From NCBI GenBank assembly GCA_900100595.1, contig FMUA01000002.1:124001-188000 (forward strand): DNA of 64,000 bases, written 5' to 3'. The stretch comes from Ruminococcaceae bacterium P7 (GTDB lineage: Bacteria > Bacillota > Clostridia > Oscillospirales > Acutalibacteraceae). Below are positions 26,803 to 36,061 of this stretch, piece by piece. A program made the translations under genes and the position numbers. The notes under the pieces were generated by a model. It searched no databases and had not been told where the DNA came from. It was given only the letters and a program-made list of their open reading frames with translations. Every line of letters begins with the position of its first letter. The stretch's first letter is position 1.

Positions 26803-28299
26803 CTACTCCTCGTCGGTGATGATGCGCTCGGAAATCAGCTCGCCGTTCTCCCATACGCGGATGACCACATTGCCGTTTTCGTCAAAGGACAGGCTCTTGC
26901 CGCTGCGGACGCCGTTCTCATAGCCGCAGACGTCCAGAAAAGCGCCGTCGCTGTCAAAGCGCGCGCCGATGCCGTTCGGCGTATTGTCCGTCCACTTGCC
27001 CGCGTGAATGGTGCCGTCGCTTCTGCGGAAGCCGACGCCCCTGCCGCTGCGGCTGCCGTCCAGCCAGTCGCCGACATAGTTCGGGCTGCCGTCCTTGTAA
27101 TAGCAGATGCCGAAGCCGCTGCGTTTGTCGAGCCGGTATTCTCCGTCATAGACGGTCGTTCCGTCGGGTGAGGCGGTTCTGCCCCTTCCCGCGCGCTGTC
27201 CGTTTTCATCGAGAGAGCCGTAGTAGGAATAAACGCCGTTCGGCGTTTTCAGCTCCATATCGGAATCCGGCTCCTGCGCGAGCGCGTACTCCGGCTCGGG
27301 CTTGGCTTCCTCCGCAATATCGGGAGCATCAAGCGTATCGGAGACTTCCGCAGCAGGCTCCTCTGCGGGAACTTCTTCGGGAATCTCAACGGGTTCCGCA
27401 GCAGGCTCTTGTGCTTCGGCAGGCTCTGCAGCGGGGTCCTCCGCCTTTTCCTCCTCCGCGTGGCTGACGACCGCGCCGAAGATGTTTTTGTTCGTCTTTT
27501 GCGCCTCCAGCAAAATGCTTTCGATCTTCTCGTAGGCGGAATAGGGCTTCTCCTCCTCGGGAAGCTCCTCTCGGATCGGCTCCCGTATCCCCGCGATATC
27601 CGCGTCGGACAACGGCTCCGCTCCCGCGAAGTCGAGCGGCTTTGCCGTTGTGCGCGTGAAATCCTCGGGACGGAAATCAAAGCCCTTTGTTTTCTCACGC
27701 GGTCTTTCTCCTACGCTTCCCGTGGGAGCAAACCGCGCGTCGTACCACAGCATGCCCGCGTTACAATACATGAGCGCCGCGCAGGACACGTTCTGACGGG
27801 ACACCGACGGAAAGAGATAGGTTACTGTTTTCTGACTATTCGCGTGATGCTTTTCCACCTTGAGGGCATAATAACCGCCCGTCTGCAGCGGAGAAACGAC
27901 CGCGCTGAGCGCGTTATCCCTGTCCCTGCTGTAATATTCCGTGCGGAGCCAAACGTGCGCGCTGTCAAAATAGGCGCGCTTCCAGACCGTGCCGTTATCG
28001 GTATAGCAGAGCACGCAGTAGGAACCGCCCGCTCCGCGGGTCACGGTCTGATATGGTTGGTTGCCGCCGCCGATTTTCCACGAAAGCGGCTTGCCTGTTT
28101 TCATTTCATAGCGTAAGCGCAGGCGGCGTCCGTCCAGCTCCATTTCCGTTTTGTCGCTCTGTGACGCGCCTTTGGAGTTGAAATAATTCGCCCGCACGCC
28201 CGCGAGTGCGTCGTCCTTGAAGTCCGGCTTCTCATAATCGGCGAGCAGAACGGAATAAACAATTATATCCCTGGAAAGCTTTTGTAGTGCGGAAGGCAT
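26803..28299 (-). CDS. MORN-repeat protein with unknown amino-terminal domain
   Basis: 498 residues from ATG 28299 (AGGAAAGGAAA upstream). Residues 1-~210 form an unrecognised domain rich in aromatic residues. About 260-360 is a Glu/Ala/Pro-rich linker. The rest has four or five MORN-like repeats: DGTTVYDGEYRLDKRSGFGI, then similar YVGDWLDGSRSGRGVGF and AGKWTDNTPNGIGARF units. MORN repeats often mediate membrane or protein contact. No signal peptide, so cytoplasmic. Probably co-transcribed with mscS. Confidence 0.8.
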   Translation of the reverse strand: MPSALQKLSRDIIVYSVLLADYEKPDFKDDALAGVRANYFNSKGASQSDKTEMELDGRRLRLRYEMKTGKPLSWKIGGGNQPYQTVTRGAGGSYCVLCYTDNGTVWKRAYFDSAHVWLRTEYYSRDRDNALSAVVSPLQTGGYYALKVEKHHANSQKTVTYLFPSVSRQNVSCAALMYCNAGMLWYDARFAPTGSVGERPREKTKGFDFRPEDFTRTTAKPLDFAGAEPLSDADIAGIREPIREELPEEEKPYSAYEKIESILLEAQKTNKNIFGAVVSHAEEEKAEDPAAEPAEAQEPAAEPVEIPEEVPAEEPAAEVSDTLDAPDIAEEAKPEPEYALAQEPDSDMELKTPNGVYSYYGSLDENGQRAGRGRTASPDGTTVYDGEYRLDKRSGFGICYYKDGSPNYVGDWLDGSRSGRGVGFRRSDGTIHAGKWTDNTPNGIGARFDSDGAFLDVCGYENGVRSGKSLSFDENGNVVIRVWENGELISERIITDEE

Positions 28300-28328
28300 A
28301 GCTTTGTTTCCTTTCCTTATCATTCACA

Positions 28329-28359
28329 TAAAAATGAAGGGCGAACACCGTTCGCCCTG
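28329..28359 (-). terminator. Terminator of pfkA
   Basis: Leftward AGGGCGAAC-GGT-GTTCGCCCT followed by TCATTTTTA. Confidence 0.8.
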
Positions 28360-28372
28360 TGAGTAAGCCAAA

Positions 28373-29341
28373 TCAGATGGAGATCGTCATTGCGATCTTG
28401 TAAAGCTCCGTGTCAAATACACGCGGCATATCAAGCGCCTCGGTGATGTCGAGGTCGGTGATCTTTCCGTCACGCATACAGACAACGCGGTTGCCGATAT
28501 CCTGGCTGAGCAGCTCAACCGCCCTGTAGCCCATCTGGCTGGCGACAACTCTGTCGCGGACCGTAGGTGAGCCGCCGCGCTGAACGTGGCCGAGAATGGT
28601 CGCTCTCGCCTCGATGCCGAGACGCTGCTCAATGTATTTGGCAAGGTCATTGACGCCGCCGACGCCCTCAGCCACTACAATGATGAAGTGCTTCTTGCCT
28701 GTTTTCTGCGTGTTGAGAATTCTGGTGATGACGTCGCGCTCTATGTTGTACTCCACCTCGGGCACGAGAATCGCGGTCGCGCCTGTGGCGATACCTGTCT
28801 GCAGCGCAATGTCGCCGCAGTGTCTGCCCATTACCTCAACGATGGAGCAGCGGTCATGGGACTGCGCGGTGTCGCGGATGCGGTCGACCATCTGCAGCGC
28901 GGTATTCATCGCGGTATCGTAGCCGACGGTGTACTCGGAGCACGCGATATCGTTGTCGATCGTGCCCGGAACGCCGATGCAGTTGACGCCCGCTCTGGTG
29001 AGCGCTCTCGCGCCGCGGAAGGAACCGTCGCCGCCGATGACGACTACGCCGCTGATGCCCTTGCTTCTGCAGAACTCCGCCGCTCTCTCCTGCGCTTCCT
29101 TCTTCTTGAACTCCTCGCTTCTGGCGGTATAGAGCTTTGTGCCGCCGTTGCCGATGATTTCGGATACGGAACGGAGATTCATCTCCTCGATTTCACCCTT
29201 GAGCAGGCCGTTGAAACCGCGGTAGATACCGAATACCTTCATTCCCTTGTTGATGCCTGTGCGGACAACTGCGCGGAACGCCGCGTTCATGCCCGGGGCG
29301 TCGCCGCCGCTGGTTAATACTGCAATTGATTTCTGTGCCAT
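28373..29341 (-). CDS. pfkA: ATP-dependent 6-phosphofructokinase
   Basis: 322 residues, typical bacterial PfkA. Start block IAVLTSGGDAPGMNA; IGGDGSFRGA with Gly at the ATP-type position (GGDGS); catalytic block GTIDNDIACSEYTVGYDTA; VEVMGRHCGDIA. Commits fructose-6-phosphate to glycolysis. Own promoter with an inverted repeat at 29378-29413. Confidence 0.97.
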   Translation of the reverse strand: MAQKSIAVLTSGGDAPGMNAAFRAVVRTGINKGMKVFGIYRGFNGLLKGEIEEMNLRSVSEIIGNGGTKLYTARSEEFKKKEAQERAAEFCRSKGISGVVVIGGDGSFRGARALTRAGVNCIGVPGTIDNDIACSEYTVGYDTAMNTALQMVDRIRDTAQSHDRCSIVEVMGRHCGDIALQTGIATGATAILVPEVEYNIERDVITRILNTQKTGKKHFIIVVAEGVGGVNDLAKYIEQRLGIEARATILGHVQRGGSPTVRDRVVASQMGYRAVELLSQDIGNRVVCMRDGKITDLDITEALDMPRVFDTELYKIAMTISI

Positions 29342-29377
29342 ATTCTACCTCCGGATAAGGATAATATTCTTTTATTC

Positions 29378-29413
29378 ATTATATAACAATCCTCTGCTCT
29401 TTACAAGAGGATT
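29378..29413 (-). promoter_or_regulatory. pfkA promoter overlapped by a perfect inverted repeat
   Basis: Leftward TTGTAA (29401-29406), 17-base spacer, TATAAT (29378-29383). AATCCTCT (29388-29395) and AGAGGATT (29406-29413) form a perfect 8-bp inverted repeat with a 10-base gap spanning the spacer and -35 box, an operator-like arrangement. Confidence 0.65.
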
Positions 29414-29466
29414 TTTGAAATTTGAAAAAAATTCTTACAAAATTTGACGCTTTCCCTCTTGTTTTC

Positions 29467-29495
29467 TTGACAATTCTTGAAAGAAAGACTATTAT
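29467..29495 (+). promoter_or_regulatory. Promoter of the glycosyltransferase pair
   Basis: TTGACA (29467-29472), 17-base spacer, TATTAT (29490-29495). Confidence 0.85.
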
Positions 29496-29526
29496 TAAAG
29501 AGTACGAACAAAAAAGGAGATTGTAT

Positions 29527-30471
29527 ATGACAAATCTGTACTTAGCGATTCCCTGCTATAACGAGGAAGAGGTTCTGCGTGATTCCGCAGGAAAGCTTCT
29601 CAGAAAATATGAAACCATGATGACGGAGCACAAGATTACCTTTGACAGCAAGATCGTGTTCATCGACGACGGCTCCAAGGACAAGACCTGGCAGATCATC
29701 GAGGAGCTGCACAAAGAGAACCCGATTTTTCAGGGCATCAAGCTCAGCCGCAACAGAGGTCACCAGAACGCCCTTCTCTGCGGTCTGATGACGCTCAAGG
29801 ACAAGGCGGACGCGGTGATTTCCATTGACGCCGATCTGCAGGACGATATCAACACCTTCGACGAAATGGTGGCGAAATACGAAGAGGGCTGCGATGTGGT
29901 ATACGGCGTGCGCTCCAAGCGCGCAACCGACACCTTCTTCAAGCGCTTTACCGCCGAGGCGTTCTATAAAATCCTCAACCACATGGGCGCGAAGGTCATC
30001 TTCAACCACGCCGACTTCCGCCTGATGAGCAAGAGAGCGCTCGAGGCGTTCTCTCTCTACAAGGAAACCAACATCTTCCTCCGCGGTATGGTGCCGCTGA
30101 TCGGCTTCAAGTCCGATATCGTCACCTATGAGCGCTCCGAGCGTCTCGCGGGCGAGAGCAAATATCCGCTCAAGAAAATGCTCGCCCTCGCGTGGGAAGG
30201 CATCACCTCCCTGAGCATCCAGCCGATCCGCGTTATTACGTGGTCGGGAATCATCATCTTTATCGTCAGCCTGATCATGATCATCTATTCGCTCGTCAGC
30301 TTCTTTATCGGCGCGTCCGTCAGCGGATGGGCAAGCACGCTCTGCTCCATCTGGGCGCTCGGCGGTCTGCAGCTTCTCGCGATCGGCATTATCGGCGAAT
30401 ATATCGGCAAAATATATCTGGAAACCAAAAGACGCCCGCGGTTCATCGTGGAAACATATCTCGACGACTGA
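29527..30471 (+). CDS. Polyprenyl-phosphate glycosyltransferase, GT2 (GtrB/DPM1-like)
   Basis: 314 residues. GT-A domain: amino-terminal YLAIPCYNEEEVL, DDGSKDKT, and the metal-binding DADLQDD; then two membrane helices near residues 237-260 and 270-295 and the terminal IGKIYLETKRRPRF. This family transfers a sugar from a nucleotide donor to undecaprenyl phosphate on the cytoplasmic side. ATG 29527 has AAAAAAGGAG upstream. The adjacent GT-C protein is the expected user of the lipid-linked sugar. Confidence 0.92.
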   Translation: MTNLYLAIPCYNEEEVLRDSAGKLLRKYETMMTEHKITFDSKIVFIDDGSKDKTWQIIEELHKENPIFQGIKLSRNRGHQNALLCGLMTLKDKADAVISIDADLQDDINTFDEMVAKYEEGCDVVYGVRSKRATDTFFKRFTAEAFYKILNHMGAKVIFNHADFRLMSKRALEAFSLYKETNIFLRGMVPLIGFKSDIVTYERSERLAGESKYPLKKMLALAWEGITSLSIQPIRVITWSGIIIFIVSLIMIIYSLVSFFIGASVSGWASTLCSIWALGGLQLLAIGIIGEYIGKIYLETKRRPRFIVETYLDD

Positions 30472-30488
30472 CCGTTATCCGAAAACAG

Positions 30489-30519
30489 TATGCCCGATTT
30501 TTTCGGGCATATTTTTCTG
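30489..30519 (+). terminator. Hairpin after the GT2 gene
   Basis: ATGCCCGA/TCGGGCAT stem followed by ATTTTTCTG and a second T run. It may reduce, rather than stop, transcription into the next gene. Confidence 0.75.
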
Positions 30520-30597
30520 TGTTTTTTTCTTGTATTATCGACCGCTTTGTGATATTATTTTATTTAGTATTATTTTTTCATGTAAGGAGAAAACAAT

Positions 30598-33576
30598 ATG
30601 GATTTCACGAAACTGGAACGCCGTAACAGCTCTCTGGATATTCTCAGAATCGTAGCGGCGTTTACGGTGCTCTCTGTCCACTTCTTCCTGCACAACGGCT
30701 TCTACAGCGAGCCTGTTCAGGGAATGGGACCGATCGAGGGTATCGTCAACTTCCTCACGACGGGCGACGAAGCCGCCATGCACGGACCGTGGATGTTCCT
30801 CGCGGTCATGATGCGGACGTTCTTCGGCGTCTGCGTGCCGCTGTTCATGATCCTCACGGGCTACCTCATGAGCAAAAAGGAGCTGAAAAAAGGCTACTAC
30901 AAGGGCGTACGGAAAACCGTCATCGTGTTTATTCTCGCGACCATCGTCTGCATGGTTTTTAAGTCGATCCATGAGACGCCCGCCGCCAAGGACGCGTTTT
31001 ACCGCTTTGACCTCGTGACCATGTTCGACGCGATCGGCGCGACGCGGAAGTACAACCTAATCAACTTCATCTTCGGCACGCTCGACTTCACGGGAGCGAA
31101 CTACTCGTGGTACATCGAAATGTACATCGGCCTGTTTCTGATTGCCCCCTTCCTCAATCTCGCGTACAACAAGCTGAACAGCCAAAAACAAAAGCGGATC
31201 CTGGTGATCACCTTCGTTGCGATCTCCATTCTGCCGACGCTGTTCAATATCTTCAATTTCCAGAGCGCGGAATGGTGGGTGACGCCCACGACCAGCGATG
31301 AGTTCCAGAAGCTGATCCCCGCGTTCTGGCTGAGCATTTATCCGGTCACCTACTACTTCGTCGGCGCGTACCTCAGAGAGTACGGTCTGAAGTGGAGAAC
31401 GCTCACCCTTACGGCGCTGCTTTGCGTTTCGCTGTTTGTTTTCACGGTGTTCAACTGGTTCCGCAGCTACGGCGGCGGCTTCAAAACAGGCTCCTACGGC
31501 TACTGGTACGGCTTCATGCCGTTCGTGCTGGCAGTGCTGTTCTTTGAGCTGCTCACCCGCATCAGAACCGACAACTGGAAGCCCGTTGTCAAGCTCGGAC
31601 TGTGGAAGCTGTCCGACCTCGCGCTCGGCATCTATCTCTGCTCCTTCATCTTTGACGAGTTGATTTATGAGAACCTGCGCATGAACGTCCCCGTGATGAT
31701 CGACAGGATCCCCTATTATCTGCTCACGGTGCCGCTCTGCTTTGTCGCCTCGGCGCTGCTCTCCTTTGTGCTCAACGTGCTGGCGAAATACATCATCATT
31801 CTCTACGAATTTCTCAAAAAGACCGTCACGGAACAGAGAGCGCTCAAAAAGGACAGAAGATGGCAGGATTATCTGTTCATCGCCCTGATGGCGTTCGCTC
31901 TGATCCTCTCGTTCTGGAAGTGCCGCTTCGGCTTCGGCGGCAATGACGAGGCATTCTACCTCACCATTCCCCACAGACTGATTCTGGGCGATTCGCTCTT
32001 CGGAAACGAATGGCACCTTTCCCAGCTCTCGGGATTTTTGCTGATCCCCTTTGTCTGGCTCTACAGGCTGATCACGGGCTCCACCGACGGCATTATCTTC
32101 GCAGCGAGAATCGTCTATATTCTCATGCACGCGGGCGCAACCGTCGTCATCTACACCAGACTGCGCAAATTCGGCCTCCTCTCTGTTTTCGGATGCGCGC
32201 TCTACTTCCTCTATACGCCGTTCAACATCATGGCGCTCAGCTATGACTCGATGGGCGTGGAGCTGCTTCTGCTTGCGGGCGTGCTGCTCGCGACGGCGGA
32301 TTACGAAAAGAAACTGCAGCTCATTTTCAGCGGTCTCGCCTTTGCGGGAGCCGTGCTCTGCAACCCCTATCTCGCTTCCTTATGGCTGCTCTACGCCGCC
32401 TGCATGGGCGCGCATCTGCTGCTGAAAAACAAGGATATTTCCATCGCGCTGAAAAGCGAGATGTTCTCTGTCCGCGCGTTCCTTTTCTTTACCGCGGGCG
32501 TCGCAGCGCTGGCGGTGCTGTTCCTGATCTTCACACTCACGAGAATCGGCTTCGGCGATATCTTCGCGAATCTCCCCTATATGCTCGACGATCCCGAGCA
32601 TCCGCATATCACCGTCTGGAACAAGGTGCAGTCTTACTTCAAATCGTGGTTCGAGCTGCATCCGCATTTCCGCTATGTGCTCTATGCCTACGGCGCGATG
32701 CTCGTCGCAATGCTTTTCGATAAAAACCGTAAGCTCCACCGCTCGGTCTATCTCTTTGTGACAAGCGCGTGCGTCGCGGTTACGCTGATCCAGCTGCTTC
32801 CCAACTGCACCTCCTCCACCTACAACCACATCATGCTGCCGTTTATCTTCTTCGGCATCACCTCTTATCTCCTGCTCGAAAGCAAGCCACGGGAGCTGCT
32901 GCTCGCGGTATTTATCCCCGGTATCATCTATTCGTTCTGCATCCATATGAGCTCCAATCAGGTGATGTACTGCATCTCCATGGCGATGACCGTGACTAAC
33001 GTCGCGAGTATGATTTTCCTCGGCTGTCTTATTGCGGAAATGAGAGAAACACCCGACAACATCACCTACGCGAACGCAGTCAGATGTGTCACCCTCTGCA
33101 CCGTGGCGGCTGTTATCGCGCTGCAGGCGGGCGTTCAGATCACATCAAAAACATTCCATGTTTTCTGGGATTCCGCTCCCGAGCAGCTCACCACCGAAAT
33201 CAGCTCCGGACCTGCCGAGGGCATCCTCACGACAGACGGCAACGCGCAGGCATACGAAACAGTCTACGCAGATATCTCCGATTTCATGAACAGAGAAAAC
33301 GGAAACATCCTCTTCCTGACGCCGCGTACCTGGACGTATCTCGCGATGAACGATTTCGGCTACGCCACCTATTCGGCATGGCTGCCCGACAACACCAACA
33401 ACACCCTCGAAAGACTGCAGAGCTACTTTGAGCTGAACCCCGACAAGGTGCCGCGCTATATCTACATCCCCAAGGACACCAAGTTCGACGCGATGCAGCT
33501 CGTTGCCACCGCGCAGGCAAAGGGCTATACCATGACCGAAACCACGGAAAGCTACCATCTGGAACGGGCAAATTAA
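30598..33576 (+). CDS. Fusion of acyltransferase-3 domain and GT-C glycosyltransferase domain
   Basis: 992 residues, about 20 membrane helices. Residues 1-~400 match acyltransferase family 3 (OafA-like): RRNSSLDILRIVAAFTVLSVH with its catalytic-type Arg and His, a GYLMSKK segment and YSWYIEMYIGLFLIAPFLN. After a short charged linker (RALKKDRRW), residues ~415-800 look like an ArnT/PMT-type GT-C enzyme, with an acidic first outer loop GGNDEAFYLTIPHRL. The last ~130 residues are a soluble outer domain. Expected role: sugar transfer from a polyprenyl carrier plus O-acylation of a surface glycan. AAGGAG precedes ATG 30598. Confidence 0.85.
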   Translation: MDFTKLERRNSSLDILRIVAAFTVLSVHFFLHNGFYSEPVQGMGPIEGIVNFLTTGDEAAMHGPWMFLAVMMRTFFGVCVPLFMILTGYLMSKKELKKGYYKGVRKTVIVFILATIVCMVFKSIHETPAAKDAFYRFDLVTMFDAIGATRKYNLINFIFGTLDFTGANYSWYIEMYIGLFLIAPFLNLAYNKLNSQKQKRILVITFVAISILPTLFNIFNFQSAEWWVTPTTSDEFQKLIPAFWLSIYPVTYYFVGAYLREYGLKWRTLTLTALLCVSLFVFTVFNWFRSYGGGFKTGSYGYWYGFMPFVLAVLFFELLTRIRTDNWKPVVKLGLWKLSDLALGIYLCSFIFDELIYENLRMNVPVMIDRIPYYLLTVPLCFVASALLSFVLNVLAKYIIILYEFLKKTVTEQRALKKDRRWQDYLFIALMAFALILSFWKCRFGFGGNDEAFYLTIPHRLILGDSLFGNEWHLSQLSGFLLIPFVWLYRLITGSTDGIIFAARIVYILMHAGATVVIYTRLRKFGLLSVFGCALYFLYTPFNIMALSYDSMGVELLLLAGVLLATADYEKKLQLIFSGLAFAGAVLCNPYLASLWLLYAACMGAHLLLKNKDISIALKSEMFSVRAFLFFTAGVAALAVLFLIFTLTRIGFGDIFANLPYMLDDPEHPHITVWNKVQSYFKSWFELHPHFRYVLYAYGAMLVAMLFDKNRKLHRSVYLFVTSACVAVTLIQLLPNCTSSTYNHIMLPFIFFGITSYLLLESKPRELLLAVFIPGIIYSFCIHMSSNQVMYCISMAMTVTNVASMIFLGCLIAEMRETPDNITYANAVRCVTLCTVAAVIALQAGVQITSKTFHVFWDSAPEQLTTEISSGPAEGILTTDGNAQAYETVYADISDFMNRENGNILFLTPRTWTYLAMNDFGYATYSAWLPDNTNNTLERLQSYFELNPDKVPRYIYIPKDTKFDAMQLVATAQAKGYTMTETTESYHLERAN

Positions 33577-33603
33577 TCAAAAAACAAATAAAATTATTTA
33601 CAC

Positions 33604-33655
33604 TGACGGCGGAATGAAGTTGATGAAAAAACTTGTAATTCACGCCGTTTTGTGT
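33604..33655 (+). terminator. Hairpin after the fusion gene
   Basis: ACGGCG...CGCCGT outer stem with GAAT/ATTC and AAGTT/AACTT inside, then TTTTG. Confidence 0.55.
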
Positions 33656-33752
33656 TATATTAAATATAACTTCATAAAACGGGTGCGAATATTCGATTTT
33701 TATGAATTTCGCTTAATCACTCAACATATATTCTAAAAATGGAGGAATCATT

Positions 33753-35471
33753 ATGGACATTATGAAACTCTATGAATCATGGCTGGCAAAAGCGACTGAG
33801 GACGCGGATCTAATCGCCGAGCTTAACAGCATCAAGGGCGATGAACGCGAAATCAACGAGAGATTCTACACCTCGCTGAAATTCGGCACCGCGGGTCTGA
33901 GGGGCGTTATCGGCGCGGGCACCAACAGAATGAACATCTATGTTGTCCGTCAGGCAACGCAGGGTCTCGCCAACTACGTCCTCGCGAAGTACGGCAAGGG
34001 CAGCGTGGCTATCTCTCACGACAGCAGAATCAAAGCTGATCTCTTTATGAACGAGGCTGCCAAGGTACTCGCGGCGAACGGCATCAAGACCTACATCACC
34101 ACCGAGCTGCAGCCCACTCCCGTGCTCTCCTATCTGGTGCGCTATTTCAAGTGTCAGGCGGGCATCATGGTGACGGCGAGCCACAACCCCGCAAAATACA
34201 ACGGCTACAAGGCGTACGGTGAGGACGGCTGTCAGATGACCGACGTCGCGGCGCAGGCTGTTTACGATGAAATCTGCAAGCTCGACATCTTTGAGGACGT
34301 CAAGACGATGGACTTTGACGAGGCTATCGAAAAAGGTCTGATCGAATACGTGGACGACAGCGTCTACGACAGCTATCTCGAGAAGGTCATGGAGCAGCAG
34401 ATCAACCCCGGCGTCTGCGAGGGCGCAGACCTGAAGGTCGTCTACACACCGCTCAACGGCTGCGGCAACAAGCTCGTCAGAAAAATACTCGGCAAAATCG
34501 GCGTCAAGGAAGTCAGCATCGTCAAGGAGCAGGAGCTGCCCGACGGCAACTTCACCACCTGCCCCTATCCGAACCCCGAAATCAAGGAAGCGCTGCAGAA
34601 GGGGCTGGAGCTTTGCGAAAAGGAACAGCCCGACCTGCTGCTTGCCACCGATCCCGACGCGGACAGAGTCGGCATCGCGGTCAAGGATTATGACGGCAGC
34701 TATCGCCTGATCACCGGCAACGAGGACGGAGCTATGCTGACCAACTACATCCTCTCCTGCAGAAAGGCAAACGGCACGCTTCCCGAAAAGCCCGTTGTCG
34801 TCAAGACCATCGTTACAACCATGCTGGTCAACAAGCTCTGCGAGAAATACGGCTGCGAGCTGAAAAATGTTCTCACGGGCTTCAAATATATCGGCGAGGT
34901 CATTCTCAACCTCGAGAAAAACAACGAGGAGAACCGCTATCTCTTCGGCTTTGAGGAGAGCTACGGCTACCTCGCGGGCACCTATGTCAGAGATAAGGAC
35001 GCCGTTGTCGCTTCGATGCTCGTCTGCGAGATGGCAGCGTTCTACAAAAAGCAGAATAAGAGCCTTGCAGAGGTCATAGACGGCCTATACAAGGAATTCG
35101 GCTATTATCTCAACCAGACCTTCTCGTTTGAATTTGAGGGCGCTGAGGGCATGCAGAAGATGGCTGACATGATGACCTCCGTCAGAAACAACATTCCCGG
35201 CGCTGTCGGCGATCTCAAGGTCGTTAAGGTCAGCGACTACCAGCTCAAGAAGGAGACCGACCTGCTGACAGGCGCGGTCGAGGAGCTTTTCCTCCCCACC
35301 TCCAATGTTATCGCGCTCCACCTCGAGGGCGGCAACGCGGTCATCATCCGTCCCAGCGGCACAGAGCCGAAAATCAAGCTCTATGTCACCGCTGTCGGCA
35401 AGGATAAGGACGACGCGGCGGCGATCTGCAGCGACATCGTCAAGGCATCCGAAGCGATCCTCGGACTGTAA
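33753..35471 (+). CDS. Phosphoglucomutase/phosphomannomutase (alpha-PGM type)
   Basis: 572 residues, the long PgcA-type mutase. Catalytic serine loop TASHNPAKYNGYKAY, metal loop ATDPDADRVGIA, sugar-binding FGFEESYGYL and phosphate-binding RPSGTEPKIK are all intact. It interconverts glucose-6-P and glucose-1-P, feeding UDP-glucose and surface-glycan synthesis, which fits the upstream glycosyltransferases. ATG 33753 follows GGAGG. Confidence 0.95.
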   Translation: MDIMKLYESWLAKATEDADLIAELNSIKGDEREINERFYTSLKFGTAGLRGVIGAGTNRMNIYVVRQATQGLANYVLAKYGKGSVAISHDSRIKADLFMNEAAKVLAANGIKTYITTELQPTPVLSYLVRYFKCQAGIMVTASHNPAKYNGYKAYGEDGCQMTDVAAQAVYDEICKLDIFEDVKTMDFDEAIEKGLIEYVDDSVYDSYLEKVMEQQINPGVCEGADLKVVYTPLNGCGNKLVRKILGKIGVKEVSIVKEQELPDGNFTTCPYPNPEIKEALQKGLELCEKEQPDLLLATDPDADRVGIAVKDYDGSYRLITGNEDGAMLTNYILSCRKANGTLPEKPVVVKTIVTTMLVNKLCEKYGCELKNVLTGFKYIGEVILNLEKNNEENRYLFGFEESYGYLAGTYVRDKDAVVASMLVCEMAAFYKKQNKSLAEVIDGLYKEFGYYLNQTFSFEFEGAEGMQKMADMMTSVRNNIPGAVGDLKVVKVSDYQLKKETDLLTGAVEELFLPTSNVIALHLEGGNAVIIRPSGTEPKIKLYVTAVGKDKDDAAAICSDIVKASEAILGL

Positions 35472-35493
35472 GCAAACACAACACAAACAATCA

Positions 35494-35519
35494 GGGCGGC
35501 TCAGTGAGCCGCCCTTTTT
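35494..35519 (+). terminator. Terminator of the phosphoglucomutase gene
   Basis: GGGCGGCTCA/TGAGCCGCCC perfect stem followed by T run. Confidence 0.92.
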
Positions 35520-35541
35520 CACGCCCTGTTCCGGTCACAGA

Positions 35542-35571
35542 CAAAACAAAAGCGGTGGCTATTGCCACCGC
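35542..35571 (-). terminator. Terminator of the leftward 0.7-kb transcription unit
   Basis: GCGGTGGC/GCCACCGC perfect stem with a 4-base loop, followed on the leftward strand by TTTTGTTTTG. No protein gene needs a leftward terminator here, which argues that the region to the right is transcribed leftward. Confidence 0.8.
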
Positions 35572-35632
35572 CTGATTGTTTAAGAAAATTCTGATTCTAC
35601 CGAGCTCATGTAGAAATAGAAGAGATTAACTG

Positions 35633-35880
35633 TACTTGGGACTCATCTCCGTAAACGATAATATCCGTGGAATGTTCTGAGTATTACATTGGACTAATCT
35701 CCGTTCTGTAGGATGTCAGTTCAGAAACTTACGCATACATTGGAATAATCTCCATTCTCCGGGAAGATAAGATGTCAGATCAAAGATTTACGCATACATG
35801 GGACCTAATCTCCATTCACGAAATTTTTGTCCGTCAGCCGAAGCTGTAAAATTAACTTCTCATTGGTCTGTCCCCATCAG
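35633..35880 (-). repeat. Four to five degenerate tandem repeats of 51-64 bases
   Basis: Seen rightward as TACATTGGACTAATCTCCGT-like units beginning at 35633, 35685, 35736 and 35795, with a weaker fifth near 35859. Leftward each reads A(T/C)GGAGAT(T/G)A-TCC-A(T/A)GTA; GGA and TCC can pair. Units two and three share about 40 of 50 positions, including TATGCGTAA and CTGACATC. Confidence 0.75.
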
Positions 35881-36061
35881 AAAGAAAGTATCAAAATCCT
35901 CTATATATTAAATTGTAGGAAAGTCCGTTTAATCCCAATTTTCATTGAGTAAAGAATGCTGTCGCTTCGCCCGAGGCAATCAACCCATATATTTCAATAA
36001 AATGAAAGACGATGTTGAGAATTCGTAAAAAAGTGGGTTTTCATTGCTTTCAGATCAAGTC

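Noticed and set aside
35542-35880. Type III toxin-antitoxin RNA (repeats then terminator)
   Set aside because: The order repeats-terminator fits, but no toxin gene follows on that strand; the next gene is the convergent phosphoglucomutase.
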